64,000 nucleotides of DNA from Styela clava (GCF_964204865.1 NC_135255.1:11623135-11687134); one strand, 5' to 3'. Numbered from the stretch's first letter, positions 12,033 through 24,227 are shown. The notes: a model not told the origin generated them from the letters alone. A program made the numbers and translations.

Positions 12033-13332
12033 TCAGAAATGTGACGAATTGGATTGGACTATTGTGAATTTTTTTATCTTTTCAAATTGATACTTTAAAA
12101 TTATTATTATGGTAATATTTTGATCCTAAAAATATAATCTTGGAATATTGTAGAGGAAGTTTACAAATACTAGTACAACATCATTGTCAAGCAGATAACT
12201 TCATATGAATACAAGTTTTTGGACAAACGAAATATACCAGTTTAATATCCCCTTGCACATGACACTCTATTGTTGAAACGAATTTTTGATGATAGTTTTG
12301 CATCGTGCAGGCGTTCATTAATTATTGCGGCTCATCAATAGCATCATACAATTTTTGTTTATATTATTTTTTCACATCACATTTTATTCCAATAATATAG
12401 TTACGTCTTATGTGTGCAGAAAAACGGAAAAGTATGTAACTTCAGTTTAATCTGAATTCCTGGTAGTTTGAAAATCTCATTCAATATATGTACCATTCTC
12501 CTTGGTCATCTTTCTTTTTCATTAAAGTCTATTTTTAGTTTATGAATTATTCTGTTTGTATTTTATTATGAAGTCTAATCCAAACTAGAAATGACAATGT
12601 AGCCGGTGGTGTATCCCGGATTCTAGTTTGAATATGTATGATCAAATAGATGGCATTTACATATTGAAAACATTGTTTATCTATTGTGTACTGTAAATTT
12701 TTGGTTCATCATGCCATAAATGAGCAATGTCATTATGGAATTGAAGCAAATTGGTAACAATTTGAAATTTCAATTTAGAAATGCACACTATTATGTTAAA
12801 ATAAGAGTTTATATCTTTTTCGCTAATTGCGTTTACTTCCAACATTATCCTACAAAATGTTGTCAAATCTAATAAAATATTCTCGAAATTGCTTTTCATT
12901 GAAAATGCATTTTTTTTAACTGTGTGTGATAAAAATTTATTAAGATTCCCAATTTTTGTTTTATTCTTTTTTTGTATGTAAATATGCCACTGGATTGTAG
13001 AGTTAATAGGCGGAAGAGTTCTGTTTTGACTCTTAACATAAGGTAATTACAGTATCAGTATTGAGTGTTTTATTATTACTTGTTTTTCTTGTTAAAAATA
13101 GATTCCCTCAAATCAATAAAAAAAAAATTATCTTTTTTCGAAATTGTTTAAAAAAGCATGGTTAAATTAATTCTTTTTGCTTTTTTAATTTTCAAGAATT
13201 TGTTTAATTAATTAAAAATGTGATTGGGGCAAAATACTTCATGTTCAATCGTCTCGTCATTGCACTGAATTCACTTTATTTGTGGTGAAAATATGAGTTA
13301 TATTATACAGTATATAGAATTTGTGGTGGATG
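12033..13332. other. Intergenic A+T-rich DNA, nothing recognised
   Basis: The region holds only short chance ORFs on both strands, with no family resemblance, no splice-consistent coding series and no clear repeat ends. Confidence 0.5.
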
Positions 13333-13334
13333 TA

Positions 13335-13530
13335 CAGGGTTTTTATAAATTCCTAAATTAAATTAGGTAAAAGAACGTTGATGCACTTCGTGCAACTAAT
13401 GTTGGACTTAAAAGGTGTATTAAAATAAATCGAATAAACACTAATTAAAATAAAACAAACCTGGCTAAGATATATTGAGAACTGACTTTACAACAAAATT
13501 TTCTGGCAACAGGACTTCATGAACACCCTG
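13335..13530. mobile_element. Mariner-type MITE, TA-flanked
   Basis: The ends are CAGGGTTTTTATAAATTCC and, complemented, CAGGGTGTTCATGAAGTCC, with TA on both sides (13333-13334 and 13531-13532). The interior shares TTCGTGCAACTAATG and AAGATATATTGAGAACTGAC with copies at 27163, 42810 and 46331. It has no ORF. Confidence 0.7.
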
Positions 13531-13532
13531 TA

Positions 13533-14194
13533 TATCACTTAGAAATAATGTTTGCAAGCTCCGTTATTATAACTATTCCATGTTATCGATATGTTAGCTT
13601 TGTTCCCATGTTTTTATAGAATTCGTATTAGTTAGTTGTGATTGTATGACTTATTAAGTTGTGATACCTGCTTGTAATTTAAATAGGTATTAACATTATA
13701 TTGTGCAATACCTAATGTATGTGTATAAAAGTCTGCAATTGCGTTTTTATTTTGTTTACAAAATCGACAGTAAACAATTAAGGCTTCATTAGATTCATTA
13801 TCGGGCCAACTACAAAAAGAGAAAAACAGTAGAGTGCATATTTTGATGTCATTTTGAATTTTAAAACGCATGTAAATGCTATCGTCATCGAAGAAAAATT
13901 CTGACTTTGGTTAATTGAATCAATCAAAAATTCATTCCATTCAATCGAAAACTTCTGACAGAATCCCAAACTTCAGACAATTTATGGTAGATGTGGGAAA
14001 TAGTTAATAAAAGTGCTACGTTTTGGTAATTTTATTGGTCGTGAAATGCTGCGAAACAAATATTTCAATCTCTCATTTTGTAAAATAAATCACCAGACTT
14101 TTTATTTGTGACATGTATTTTTGTGGTGTGGTGTGACTGGTAAGTCGAGTGGGCCTCAACTCTATAATAAAGATCAATATAGTATACAGAATTT
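13533..14194. other. Intergenic DNA, nothing recognised
   Basis: The region is A+T-rich with only short overlapping ORFs and no support for a gene or repeat. Confidence 0.4.
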
Positions 14195-14290
14195 CTCCCG
14201 GGTAGAGGAAAGTTAAGAAGGCTCGATAATATGCACAACCACGGCCTCTCGCCCGGCCGTCAATCCAAGTCGGGATGTAACGTAAGGGAA
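14195..14290 (-). repeat. SINE family A tail fragment, minus strand
   Basis: Read on the minus strand it gives GGCGAGAGGCCGTGGTTGTG followed by a pyrimidine-rich block and CCTCTACCCGGGAGAA, matching the body and tail of the copies at 8318 and 62935. Confidence 0.55.
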
Positions 14291-14839
14291 ATATTTTTGC
14301 AAATAATTATCTCCCATGCATAGTAATCAGAAATGTGACGGCGGGCGTATTCGTAACGCGCAACGATACACCAACCGTCTTTCCTACCTTTGAAGTCCTC
14401 GTCGAGGGGAAGCTTTTGTGCCCGTCCTTATAACTCCTGGTGCGATACCTTGCATTTTTGACTCGATATGGCAAGTTATATAACAAGGTTTGCAATTTGA
14501 AATGATAATATGTCTACACGAAGAGATCTGCAATGGCCACGAAGTTGGCTTGGTTCACTGCGGTCGTATTTCAAACTCGTTGCAGTCAAAATTGCGAATT
14601 CAAAGCAGTATGACTCTCATACTTGCAATAGTGATAGATTTTCTCAAGGATTCCGATTTATATGTCGGACTGTCGCGCAGCTGTCAGACAGTGTTGTAGT
14701 GTAGGACGAAAAATGCTGTTGATTGAGTCTAGACAGTGGAGTATTTGGTTGTACTAAGTACAATAAAAGTAATTCGCTGTTCTGATTAAAATTGTACTTT
14801 GGATATTACCTGTGGAATATAACAACCGCGAGAAAAACA

Positions 14840-16127
14840 ATGGACTACTCCGCCGCTGTATCCGGACAGAACGAACTGCAGGGAAATAGACCACGTTCGG
14901 TGGCTGCTGAGGTGAGCAGAGATATTGACATAAATACGTTTATTGAGATACTCACTAACTCTGTAACAACAAAAGATTACATGCAAGAGCTAACCGCCTT
15001 GTATGAGACTAGGCCCAAGCTTTGGGTACTATCTTTTAGACAAATTGATGAAAATAATATTGACAAGTCCAAACGGGACGAGTTTTTAAAAAACAATACA
15101 AATATATTGAGGGTAGGGGATGTTAATATCCAATTCTTGCCGCCGAAGAAACCACCAACACGCATCAGTATTAAGGACGTACCGGACGAAATCAAACAAC
15201 AACAAGTAATCGACGCACTAATTAAGACAAATTGCGGGAAAATTAAAAACATAATCAAACTCTACCATCGAGGAACGACGCTATTTAACGGATACGTTGC
15301 AGCCTGGCTCTATGATTTTGATCAAACCAAATTTCCGCCCTTTTTGGACATTGATGGAGCGCGGTACAAGACTTATCTACCGACAGAACTCTACACGCCA
15401 AAATGCATCAATTGCCTAGAATCGGGTCACACGGCTCGCAGCTGTAGAAAAATGAAGCGATGCCGCGTGTGCGGGAAGGAGGGCCACATAAGTTTCAACT
15501 GCCCAGAAAAGAAAAATGACCCCCAGCATTCTATAAGATCTTGGCTCAAAACTAATACTACAAATAAGCCGCAAACAAATAGGAATAAGCGCCAAATAAA
15601 GGCCAAAGTATCGCCCTTCAAAAACGCCAACAGTCGCTTCGCCAAAAAAGAACGTCACACCAAGTGTCGAATACACCGAAACCAACTCGCGGAGCAGCTC
15701 TGAAACCGAGCTCATAGACCTGGAAAGTAAAGAGACCAAAGACTGGTCACTCAGCCCTGACATCAGTGAGCAATCCTTTCGCCTAAGTCCACCACCCCCA
15801 GCAATACCGCGCCGGCCCAAACTTAAGACAACCTCTACCATAGGGAACACTCCATTCCATCCTCCAAAGATCGGAGGTCATTTCCCACTGGTGATTCCAG
15901 AACTAGACTCGGCCACATCTTACGATCCGGTATTCTCAGACACCCCTCAGACGTCGTCTGCCCCGGCCTGCCTGGGCTCACAAATACCGGAAAGAAAAAA
16001 TACGAAAGACCAGGACCCCCAGACAAATCACTCGACGAGCCAAGTAAATAAAAGGGACAGGAGCCTAACAGACTCCTCCCCCTCATATACCTCTTTAAAA
16101 CAACCTTCGGCTAAAAAAGGCAAATAG
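14840..16127 (+). pseudogene. LINE ORF1 (gag-like nucleic-acid-binding protein), frameshifted
   Basis: The likely start is ATG at 14840 in a good AAAACAATGG context; an in-frame ATG lies upstream at 14792. The first frame stays open to 15703. It carries two adjacent zinc knuckles of form C-x2-C-x4-H-x4-C (CINCLESGHTARSC and CRVCGKEGHISFNC), as in ORF1 of Tx1/L1-type LINEs, which bind the element RNA in the cytoplasmic particle. Between about 15600 and 15650 the frame shifts by one base. A second frame then stays open to TAG at 16127 and encodes a proline/serine-rich tail (SPPPPAIPRRPK) ending in KKGK. Together the two frames would give about 430 aa. The shift could in principle be programmed, but ORF2 is clearly decayed, so a mutation is more likely. 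Confidence 0.75.
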
Positions 16128-16181
16128 CCTAAACAGTATCTGCACACCTTGACAAATTAGAGTCCAAACTAAACCATACAA

Positions 16182-19100
16182 ATGAGTGAAATAAAAATAA
16201 TGTCGTTAAATGTAAATGGGCTTAACCACAACAGAACCAAACTAGGCCAATTTGTAGTGCACGAAAAACCGGATCTACTCTGCCTGCAAGAAGTGAACAA
16301 AATTAAATATAGCATAGCAAAAGAGTGGGCTGAGAAACTTGGATATAGCATTTACCTCAACACACTCACTGCGCAAGACCCTGAACAAAAATCTTTTAGG
16401 AAAGGGACCGCTATAATGATCAGGAACACCTTGGATAAAGACGCAAAATATTCTATTCGCATTAAATATAGATCTTGCAGTATCGCAATAGATATCGACG
16501 GAATGGATGTGGAATTTGTAAATGTCTATGCCCCAGCCCAAAGCGGCGCACTCAAAACAGAATTCTGGTCGTAGGGGATTTCAATATGATCCTAGATAGC
16601 CGAGACGCCTTGAATTCGAACGCTAGATGGCACACGGCTGCTGGGAACATTTTTAATGCCTACATAACTAAATATAAAATATCCGATTCCTTTCGCCAGC
16701 GCCACCAAAACAAACAAATTTATACCTATATATCAAATACAAAACGACAAGCCAGACGAATTGACAGAATTTATAATTCGCGAGAAATAGATCCTTTAAT
16801 TACGCATGTAGGGCACACTATCAACACAGTGGCAGATCATGCTCTCTGCCCACTTATTAAGCTTAGGACTCTGAAAAAATCAAGGTGGGGCAAGGGAATG
16901 TGGCGAAACAACACCTCGTTATATAGAGAACAAGAGTTTTTGGAACTAATTAAAAACACATACAACAGGGCCGTCATCAACTTGGAAAGGTTCGAAACGA
17001 TTCAGGATTGGTGGGATAGTTTCAAATCGAGTACAAGAAAACAAACCATAGCTTACTCGATAAAAAGAACAAAACAAAACAATAGAACCGAAAAAACGAT
17101 AAGACAAAACATAGATAACATATTAACCAAGGGCAAAAACACTGACTTAAGAAAACTCGAGAAACTCCAAGCAGAGCTCAACATACTTTTGGAAAAAAAA
17201 ATTGAATACAAAGCAATCTTGGCGGGAATTGAAGATCAAGAAGAAGGGGAAAAGCCATCAAAGTACTTCTACAATAAAATGAAAATGCGCACCAAGCAAA
17301 TAACAATGGATGCTATCCAAAACGCAACGGGAAATCAAGCCACCACAGAGGATGAGATAACAACAGCAGTAGAAGATTTTTACAGCGATCTTTGGGGCAA
17401 AAAGTGCGATACTGACAACACCTACCAGCACCACTATCTTGACCAGATGGAAACTACCCAACTCACCCAAAATCAAAATGAGCAGATTGAAAAACTGGCA
17501 AATGAAGACGAGATCCTTTCTGCAATCAAGGACATGAAGAATAACAAAGCCCCTGGCCCAGACGGGTTAAGTAAAGAATTCTACATAACCTTCTGGAGTA
17601 CCATCAAAGAAAAGCTGACAATCATAGTAAACAACATCCTAAGCTTTGGTTGTTTTCCGTGTAGTTCCAAATATGCCCGGGTGAAACTAATCTACAAAAA
17701 AAAAAGGAAACAAGAACTTACTTACAAATTGGCGACCTATATCAAACCTTAATTTCGACTACAAACTGGTTGCAAGACTTTTAGCAAAACGACTGTAAAC
17801 CCCGCTCACCACACTGATTAGCCACGCGCAAAAAAGCACCCTCCCAGGGCGAACCATGTTTGATGCGCATTATAATCTAGAAGCGGTCTCCCGCTATTGC
17901 AAAACAAAGCAAATTCCTGGATACCTAATCATGATAGATAACCTAAAAGCTTTCGACAGAGTAGACCATAACTTCCTATTCAAAGTCCTGCACAAAATTG
18001 GACTCCGTCCCAAAATAATTAACGTAATAAAAAATATGTACATGGACATATACAACATTATCGATATCAATGGTAAAATGAGCTACCCTATTAAAATTAA
18101 TAGAGGTATTCGGCAAGGTTGCCCGCTCAGCATGCTCTTATACATTTTGAACGCGGAACCCCTGATTCGATCGATCCAACTTAATCCCGACATACATGGC
18201 ATCAAACTTGGAAAATTTACACACAAACTGGACCAATTTGCCGACGACGCCACATACGCAGTACGAGACATAACGTCGATTAAACAAATTTTTTCTGAAC
18301 TCCAAAAGTACGAAAAAGCAGCGGGTCAAAAAATAAATATAGATAAAACTCAAATACTAAGCCTCACTTTGGGCGCAGAACGACAACTTCTAAAATCCCC
18401 GCACAAGGAATACCACAAGGAAACGGCAAAAATACTAGGTATTTACTACGGGAAAGGACGTGAAACTCACACATGGAACGAAGCACTCGTAAAAATAACC
18501 AGGAAACTCAATTTTCTAAAAACACGAAAACTCACCTGGATTGGAAAACTTATGGTCCTAAATTCTGCAATAATGTCCCAAATTATATTCCACGCAAGAT
18601 TTATAGAAATACCGCCAGTACACCTTAATAAAATACAACAGCAAATCGCCAACTTCATTTGGTTTCCTGAAAAAATCGTGGCCATCAAAAGAAGTACTTT
18701 ACAACGTCCATGGCTAGAAGGCGGCATAAATATGCCACACGTCAAAACGAAAATATTGGCATGTATAGCTGAGAGAACAATAGCGTTAAAGAATATAGAC
18801 TCACCACAACAATTTTGGCACCAAGAGGCAATATACGCACTAGGCTCCAAAATCAAAACAGTCAACCAAAACCTATACACAAATTCGACTCCCCACCTTC
18901 CTTTCGTCCCCCAAATTTGGAAGAAATACCTAGAACCGACCAAAAATTTCGACCTTACAAAACAACAATGGGCTACCTTAAAACATAAGGAGATATACGC
19001 AAAACTTTTGCACAACCCGGAAAATGAGTCACCTCTACCTCCTGGAATAGACTGGAGCGACGTCCACGCTACGCAAAAATCCTTAAAGAATAAATTAACA

Positions 19101-19612
19101 AACAAGGAAAGAATATGTTCATACAGAATAGTGACGGACGGATACATCTTCGGAAACAAAGCCCGCATAATATCGATACTCCGGGACATAAATGGAAAAC
19201 AAAAGCTATTAAACTGCAAGTTCTGTGGAAGCCGCCAAGACAATACAAAACACATATTCCTACACTGCACATATATTACTCGACACATCACTAGAATCGT
19301 TGAAAAACTAAACCTGGCACTTAAAACACCAGCCCAAATATCCAAAGAAATATATTTTATAACCACTACACCGTGTCCAATCAGATCATCACCACGAAAC
19401 TATTCCTATTATTCAAAGAAATAACCATCAACCACAAAATCAAATTAGACATAGAGAATAAGATGGTTGATCCAAATGAAGACAAAATTATCCAAAAAAC
19501 AATTCTAAAATGGTTGGAATTTATTGAACAATTGGATCATAAGTTCCCTCACACCTACACATCAGACCTGAATCCAAACTGGAAGGAAATACTCGCTGGG
19601 TACGACTATTAA
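16182..19612 (+). pseudogene. LINE ORF2 (endonuclease-reverse transcriptase), broken by several frameshifts
   Basis: The reading frame is split. At 16182-16574 is the endonuclease N-terminus (SLNVNGL, CLQEV, GTAIMI, VNVYAP). From about 16561 to 17700 the endonuclease ends (VVGDFNMIL; ADHALC) and the RT fingers begin (NNKAPGPDG). A short stretch to about 17800 is in another frame with a TAA. From about 17801 to 19375 come the RT palm (DNLKAFDRVDH, RQGCPLS, FADD at 18237-18248) and a CKFCGSRQDNTKHIFLHC zinc cluster. The last piece, 19376-19612, ends at TAA. Material between VNVYAP and VVGDFN is shorter than in L1, which points to a deletion at about 16560. One shift sits in a 10-A run (about 17696-17705). 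The family nicks target DNA and copies its own RNA there. This copy cannot make a functional protein. Confidence 0.85.
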
Positions 19613-20054
19613 AAAAAAAAACAATAGCCAAACCAGAACAAATACAACCAAAGTTTTTATTGTGCTCCCCATAACGGGTAGCATACTTCTGAGAAAGACC
19701 ATCTAGCGATTCCACGGATATGATGAATCGGAAGCTTCGCGGTGGATGTCATGCTGTGTACGTATTACGCGCCTCACCGTATGTACGGAAGCCGAGGGTG
19801 GCGGAAGTTGAGCTGTGTTAAGCATGGCATTGACGGAAGCCCTGGGCAGACGTCCTGCTATTTGGCACATAGCATGTACTGATGCTCGGGGCCGAAAGTG
19901 TTTGCCTTGCAATACATGGCGGATACGGAAGCCGCCTTATGTGTATGACCGCTGCTTAAGCAGTGGCATGCTTATGAAGCGTGATACCGATATGACTCGG
20001 ATATGACGTGTCTTTAAGACGCTGATCCGAGACTGGAAAAACTCTGATCCGTAT
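19613..20054 (+). other. 3' UTR of the Tx1/L1-type LINE with repeated CGGAAGC modules
   Basis: This is non-coding and noticeably richer in G+C than the surroundings. The heptamer CGGAAGC or CGGAAGT recurs at irregular spacing (about 19730, 19788, 19801, 19835 and 19926), along with GCATG-type words, before the poly(A) tail. It may be the structured 3' region recognised by the element's own RT. That function is inferred. Confidence 0.5.
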
Positions 20055-20070
20055 AAAAAAAAAAAAAAAA

Positions 20071-21104
20071 GTGATAGAAAGAGGATTTCTTGAAACTAAA
20101 GGTATTGAATCTAAGTTAACTGGATATTAAATAGGCCTACATAGCTTAGGTTTTGTTAAAATATTCTACCTTCTCGGGACTGAAATTGTTGCCGACTGAA
20201 CAGATTCTGCTGGTTTCAGACTGATCGATGAATTGTGTACACCACGCGAAAATGTACTACCGAAGCCTGACCAATAAGCACGCAACGGTAAACTATGCTG
20301 CAATGTCACGTTTAAAATAATTACGAATTTATTTAAAACGTTTTCTGCAGCCAGTTTCAAGATCGCAATCCACCTGCAGGCTCATCTATTATTCATGTAA
20401 ATTGATTTATGTGCTTCGATCGATGACTTATCTTTCCAAAATCGAATTTTCCAGATTGCATCGTGCAATGAACGTGAATTACAGGTGAATAGAGTTCAAA
20501 CATAGATATAGTAAAGATTGGATAATGCATAAACATTTCAACAGCATGATAGGAGCACACTTGTTTTATTACTGCGATGTCAACCAGACCACAGGTTTAT
20601 TAGGACAAAGCTGTTGGTTTTTTTTTTTTTTTTTTTTCATTTAAAATAAATACCAAGTAACTTGGAGTTGATATCCTTTTTCACTTTTATCAAAACAACG
20701 AGATCCAAATTTTAACCGACAACACCCGGTGACTAAAAGCAATGACACACATAGGATAGCCATTTTATTCTATGAGAGAGACGAATATGCACCAAATCAA
20801 AAACAAGTTTCCTTGCGTGGTTGAAATTTAAAACAGTTCTTCGCATTTTTATTTTAGCGACTTATTATCCATTACTTATTTGGATCTATATCTAGAGTGA
20901 ATGTTCAGTAGAATATACGAAGATGTCAGCAAAAAGCAAAAATAATATATATCACATAAACCTACGTCACTTGACACTGAACGTTTTAGCACATCTATAT
21001 TCAAATATCAACACGAGTCGCTGTACATCCAACATAGAGACAGTCCATTATATACAAATTACACAGTGACCAGAAATGGAGATAATCGAATACTACTGTT
21101 CTTG
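20071..21104. other. Intergenic DNA between the LINE and the secreted-protein gene
   Basis: No gene recognised. A run of 20 T lies at 20618-20637, possibly the poly(A) of an old minus-strand retroposition, but no matching target duplication is visible near it. Confidence 0.4.
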
Positions 21105-21496
21105 CTATTTTCCATTGACGAGTTTTCCATCTATTTTGTCATAAAGGCAAACTAAGCATCCGCCGCAATATTTTAGGACGCAATCAACTTCGTCCGTAAG
21201 CTTGCCCTCCTCTTCTAAAACTTTACAGGCGTCTGGATTAGTACACATAGGCACGGGTACATCGGGAGGACAGAGCGGTTCATTCTCTTCCATTGACTTT
21301 AAAGCTGTGGAAAAATTATAGCAATTCCATGGTTAATCATGTTTTAGAGTTGGTTAGAAATAGCCTGTTTCTAAATTTAAAAATATTAATAAATAAAATA
21401 CTTACGTTTACAGTATAACGAATAAGGAGACCATTCTTCAGAGTAAGTAATTCCCAAAACTAACGCCAACAAGAAAATACGAATACTTAGCCACAT
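21105..21496 (-). CDS. Small secreted cysteine-rich protein, 2 exons, 96 aa
   Basis: Predicted CDS: complement(join(21105..21304, 21406..21496)). The GT-AG intron is about 100 bp; 291 nt encode 96 aa plus TAG. Residues 1-19 form a classic signal peptide (hydrophobic FLLALVLG core, likely cleavage after ITYS). The mature chain of about 77 aa is acidic with eight cysteines, including CPPDVPVPMC and a C-terminal YCGGCLVCLYD. From memory, the YCGGC-x-x-x-YD signature recurs in invertebrate secreted or matrix proteins, but I cannot name the family. The signal peptide, the even cysteine count and the fitting intron phase (AAA C/CT) support a real gene. A TGATAAAAAG stretch about 80 nt upstream on the minus strand may be a TATA-like element. 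A toxin, protease inhibitor, matrix or defence role are all possible; none is shown. Confidence 0.75.
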
Positions 21497-23514
21497 AGCC
21501 GTATTTGCTCTAAAGCTTGTTGTACCTTGTGCCTGATCAATATCCGTACCCGCTGTCTATCGACGAGTTTTCTTTTTATCAGAGACGGATAAATTTGCTC
21601 GCTTGATTAATCGACCTGAGCGAAAAAAAGACAAGATTGGATCGAGCGTTTCTCGCGCCGTCGATAAAAAAGGAACGATTTCGAGTGACAACAGTGACGT
21701 AGGTTGTGCCTCAACACCAATATCGGAAATGCAATACGCTTAAAAGCAGTTTGACGCATCGCGAATTGCGTATGCGTCATTACTGGCCACTAACATATCA
21801 GCGAAACGCTGGAGAAACCTTGCTCTAAAATACACAATTTCATACAATAGTGTTTTAACTGTACGGATTGTCTCTTCTTGATTAATACGCGAAAGGAAGT
21901 ATCGTACATCACATGTTGTTAAGTAGCATCTTTGACACCAAAATGCACTGAATAAAATCGACAAGAGAGGCAATATTTCAATGTGAATATCAGTACATGT
22001 ATAACACAATCAAATAAATAATCTCCAACGAAATACTTTCAATATGACAAATTTACGTAAAGTTTACAAAATTTAGAATAACGCTAAAATTGACCCAACA
22101 TTTGAACAGGATCTGCCACTGGGGCTCAAATAATATTTTGAGCATGGATGAATAGTTCAAGCATTTATCATTCTATCCAATTAAACAGGGATATCACTCA
22201 AAAACTTCATCAGTTTTCTAACGAAATACTTTTAATATGCATGATTGAATAATAATTCACTCATCTATCTATTAAGAATTTGAGCAGAACCCTATCAATA
22301 TTCCATTACTTTTAATATATCGAATTATCGTGAATTCTACAAATATTCGAAAAACAAAATTTGAACAAAATCCGTTTTTGAGGCTGCTCAAAAATACTTC
22401 GATTATGGGTGAATGAATAGTTTAAATATGTTTTCAATCAAATAAAGATATTGGCCAAAATCTATATTCTTATTCGGAAGTAAGCCTACATGCGTAATTG
22501 ACAGCAGGTACTTTGAAATATCCGTGAGTTTTAACCAGACCAAACCGGTAAAATCCCGTTTTATTTGCTTAGCAGTTTTTACTTTGGCTGACTGGAAAGC
22601 CAGAAAATTTTTTTGGACACCAAACAGCCATATGGATCGCTATTACATTTATGTATTTATAAAATATCTGTGAGCTTTATTGGATCCATTTTTTACTTAA
22701 AAGTTTAGTGTTGACGTCATCAAAATTACCAATCGCGCCCCTTGCCATGGTTCCGTGATAACATCACGGGGATCTGGTAGAAAGTGTATCGTTATTGCAA
22801 GAGATTTGATATATACTACTTCGTGTATCTGAGCATTGTATTTTCAGAGTAATTGGTATCTTAGGTAGGCTTAACATACGTCCCGCTTTAGACGGGACAA
22901 TCCCGCTCTTTAGCATCTTGCCCCGCCGTCCGGACAAGTCAGCAAAAAGTTCTGCCTTGGCGTTGAGCATAATACACGAACATGTTCTCGCTACTGTTGT
23001 TGCTGTGTAGCGTAACGCAAGCCTACTTACTGAAGGGAAATGCGTTATTTTGTTTGTTTTATTGTTTCCCGCTAACCTTGTTAGCGAACGTATCACATGT
23101 AAAATCAATTCTTATTTGTACTGTTCGAACGTTCACGTGAATGTAACATTGAACAACGTCTTTTTGAAAGTGTTATCTACAGAAAAGCATGCTTGGGCGA
23201 ATAAGTAAATCTCAATGCTTGAAAACGGCAGACTATTTTATTATTCTTTGTTCCTTTTGCTGTACATAAAAAATCTAAATTTGAATCATGTGTATCGTTT
23301 GCGTCTATTCCTTTTTATTTTTCGAACTGAGCCCGATATTTAGACAGAGAATATACGCATGAACTCTCGATGACAATATGGTCAATGAAGACAGCTGGGA
23401 TGGCTTTAAATGTAGGCCTATGTAGTAAAATCGGAAACTGAATCACAGCAAATCGGAAACAGAATCACAGCAAAAGCGTGTCTTTGGAAGCGTCCCACTT
23501 TGAAGTCAAAATAA
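21497..23514. other. Intergenic DNA with diverged local repeats (22028-22470) and no recognised gene
   Basis: At 22028 and 22221 the same ACGAAATACTTTYAATATG word begins related stretches. GAGCATGGATGAATAGTTCA (22141) and a variant at about 22400 form a second repeated block. A 114-codon minus-strand ORF at 22764-23108 overlaps a stretch rich in GTCCCGC/GCGGGAC words that looks like transposon-derived DNA, so I do not call it a gene. Confidence 0.4.
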
Positions 23515-23640
23515 TATCGTAACCCTAATCTTAGGTCATGTCATAACATATGGACATTGCAGTTACGTGAACCATCCTACGGCGGCGAGGAGTGCAGTAA
23601 TCCCCTCGCACACATATATATCCACATAGATTCGTTTCAT
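23515..23640 (-). repeat. SINE family A fragment, minus strand
   Basis: On the minus strand it reads GTGCGAGGGGATTACTGCAC, then CCTCGCCGCC and GGATGGTTCACGTAACTGCA. This matches the middle of the copy at 3617-3842. The tail block is missing. Confidence 0.55.
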
Positions 23641-23863
23641 TTGCTACGAGAACATGACGTCATAGAGTAATGTGGCAACCACTATTGTGGTGGGGAGCAA
23701 ATTTTTGCCCACGATCTATTTTTAAGGATTTCATTCCGGATCGTAATTTTGGAGACGTTAAATTTTGCCCATTCTCAACCACGAATTTGTCACTCTCGCT
23801 CTTAGAAATGTTGCGTTGATCGATAGGACTGAACGTTGATTCGTAAGACCGAACATTCTAGAA

Positions 23864-24227
23864 AAATGGTTTTCAAACTTTTTGGGCCGCGTCCCCTTTT
23901 AAAAATTTGTCAAGTCTCGCACCCCACCTCAAAAATAACTAGTTAACAATAAGCTACAAATAACAGATATGGTAAGACGAAAATAGGCTATGTTTTATTC
24001 AACGAACACGTTAAAAATACGTGGATGGAACGTAAATATTAAAAAAATAAGGGAATCCAAATATCCATAATAGAGCGGGCAAGATCAAATCTAACAAATA
24101 TTTTTATTTTTAAATCATCCTTCCACGTTGGTTAGGCACATAAATTGATACGGCAGAGGATGGGGGTCCGTCAGAATTAAAATTCACATGAAGCGGTCTG
24201 TGGCCCGAAAAGTTTGGGAAACCCTGC
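23864..24227. mobile_element. hAT-like non-autonomous element remnant
   Basis: The left part has GGTTTTCAAACTTTTTGGGCC and the right end, complemented, CAGGGTTTCCCAAACTTTTC followed by GGGCC. The inverted ends match the hAT-like type seen at 4737. No clean 8-bp duplication is visible. Confidence 0.5.

Larger units (their letters stand above)
14639..20070 (+). mobile_element. Full-length but degenerate Tx1/L1-type LINE retrotransposon
   Basis: It carries a 5' leader, an ORF1 with two CCHC zinc knuckles, an ORF2 with apurinic-type endonuclease and reverse transcriptase, a G+C-richer 3' UTR and a poly(A) tail (20055-20070). The RT motifs APGPDG, RQGCPLS and FADD and the C-terminal CCHC cluster are typical of the L1/Tx1 group. 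The 5' boundary is tentative. It rests on GTGATAGA at 14631-14638 repeating directly after the poly(A) at 20071-20078, a short candidate target duplication. Several frameshifts and one stop show the copy is dead. Confidence 0.85.

Noticed and set aside
11622-14790. Additional exons of the TBC1D15-like gene downstream of the stop
   Set aside because: The reading frame closes with a normal TGA after a family-typical C-terminus, and no splice-consistent coding stretch follows.
15416-15850. 144-codon antisense ORF over LINE ORF1
   Set aside because: It is antisense to the zinc-knuckle region and has no independent support.
18467-19366. 299-codon ORF antisense to the LINE RT
   Set aside because: It is a shadow frame of ORF2 with many cysteines and phenylalanines caused by the complementary codon bias.
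22764-23108. 114-codon minus-strand ORF
   Set aside because: It overlaps GTCCCGC/GCGGGAC-rich, transposon-like sequence, has no domain resemblance and no neighbouring exons; it is probably chance.
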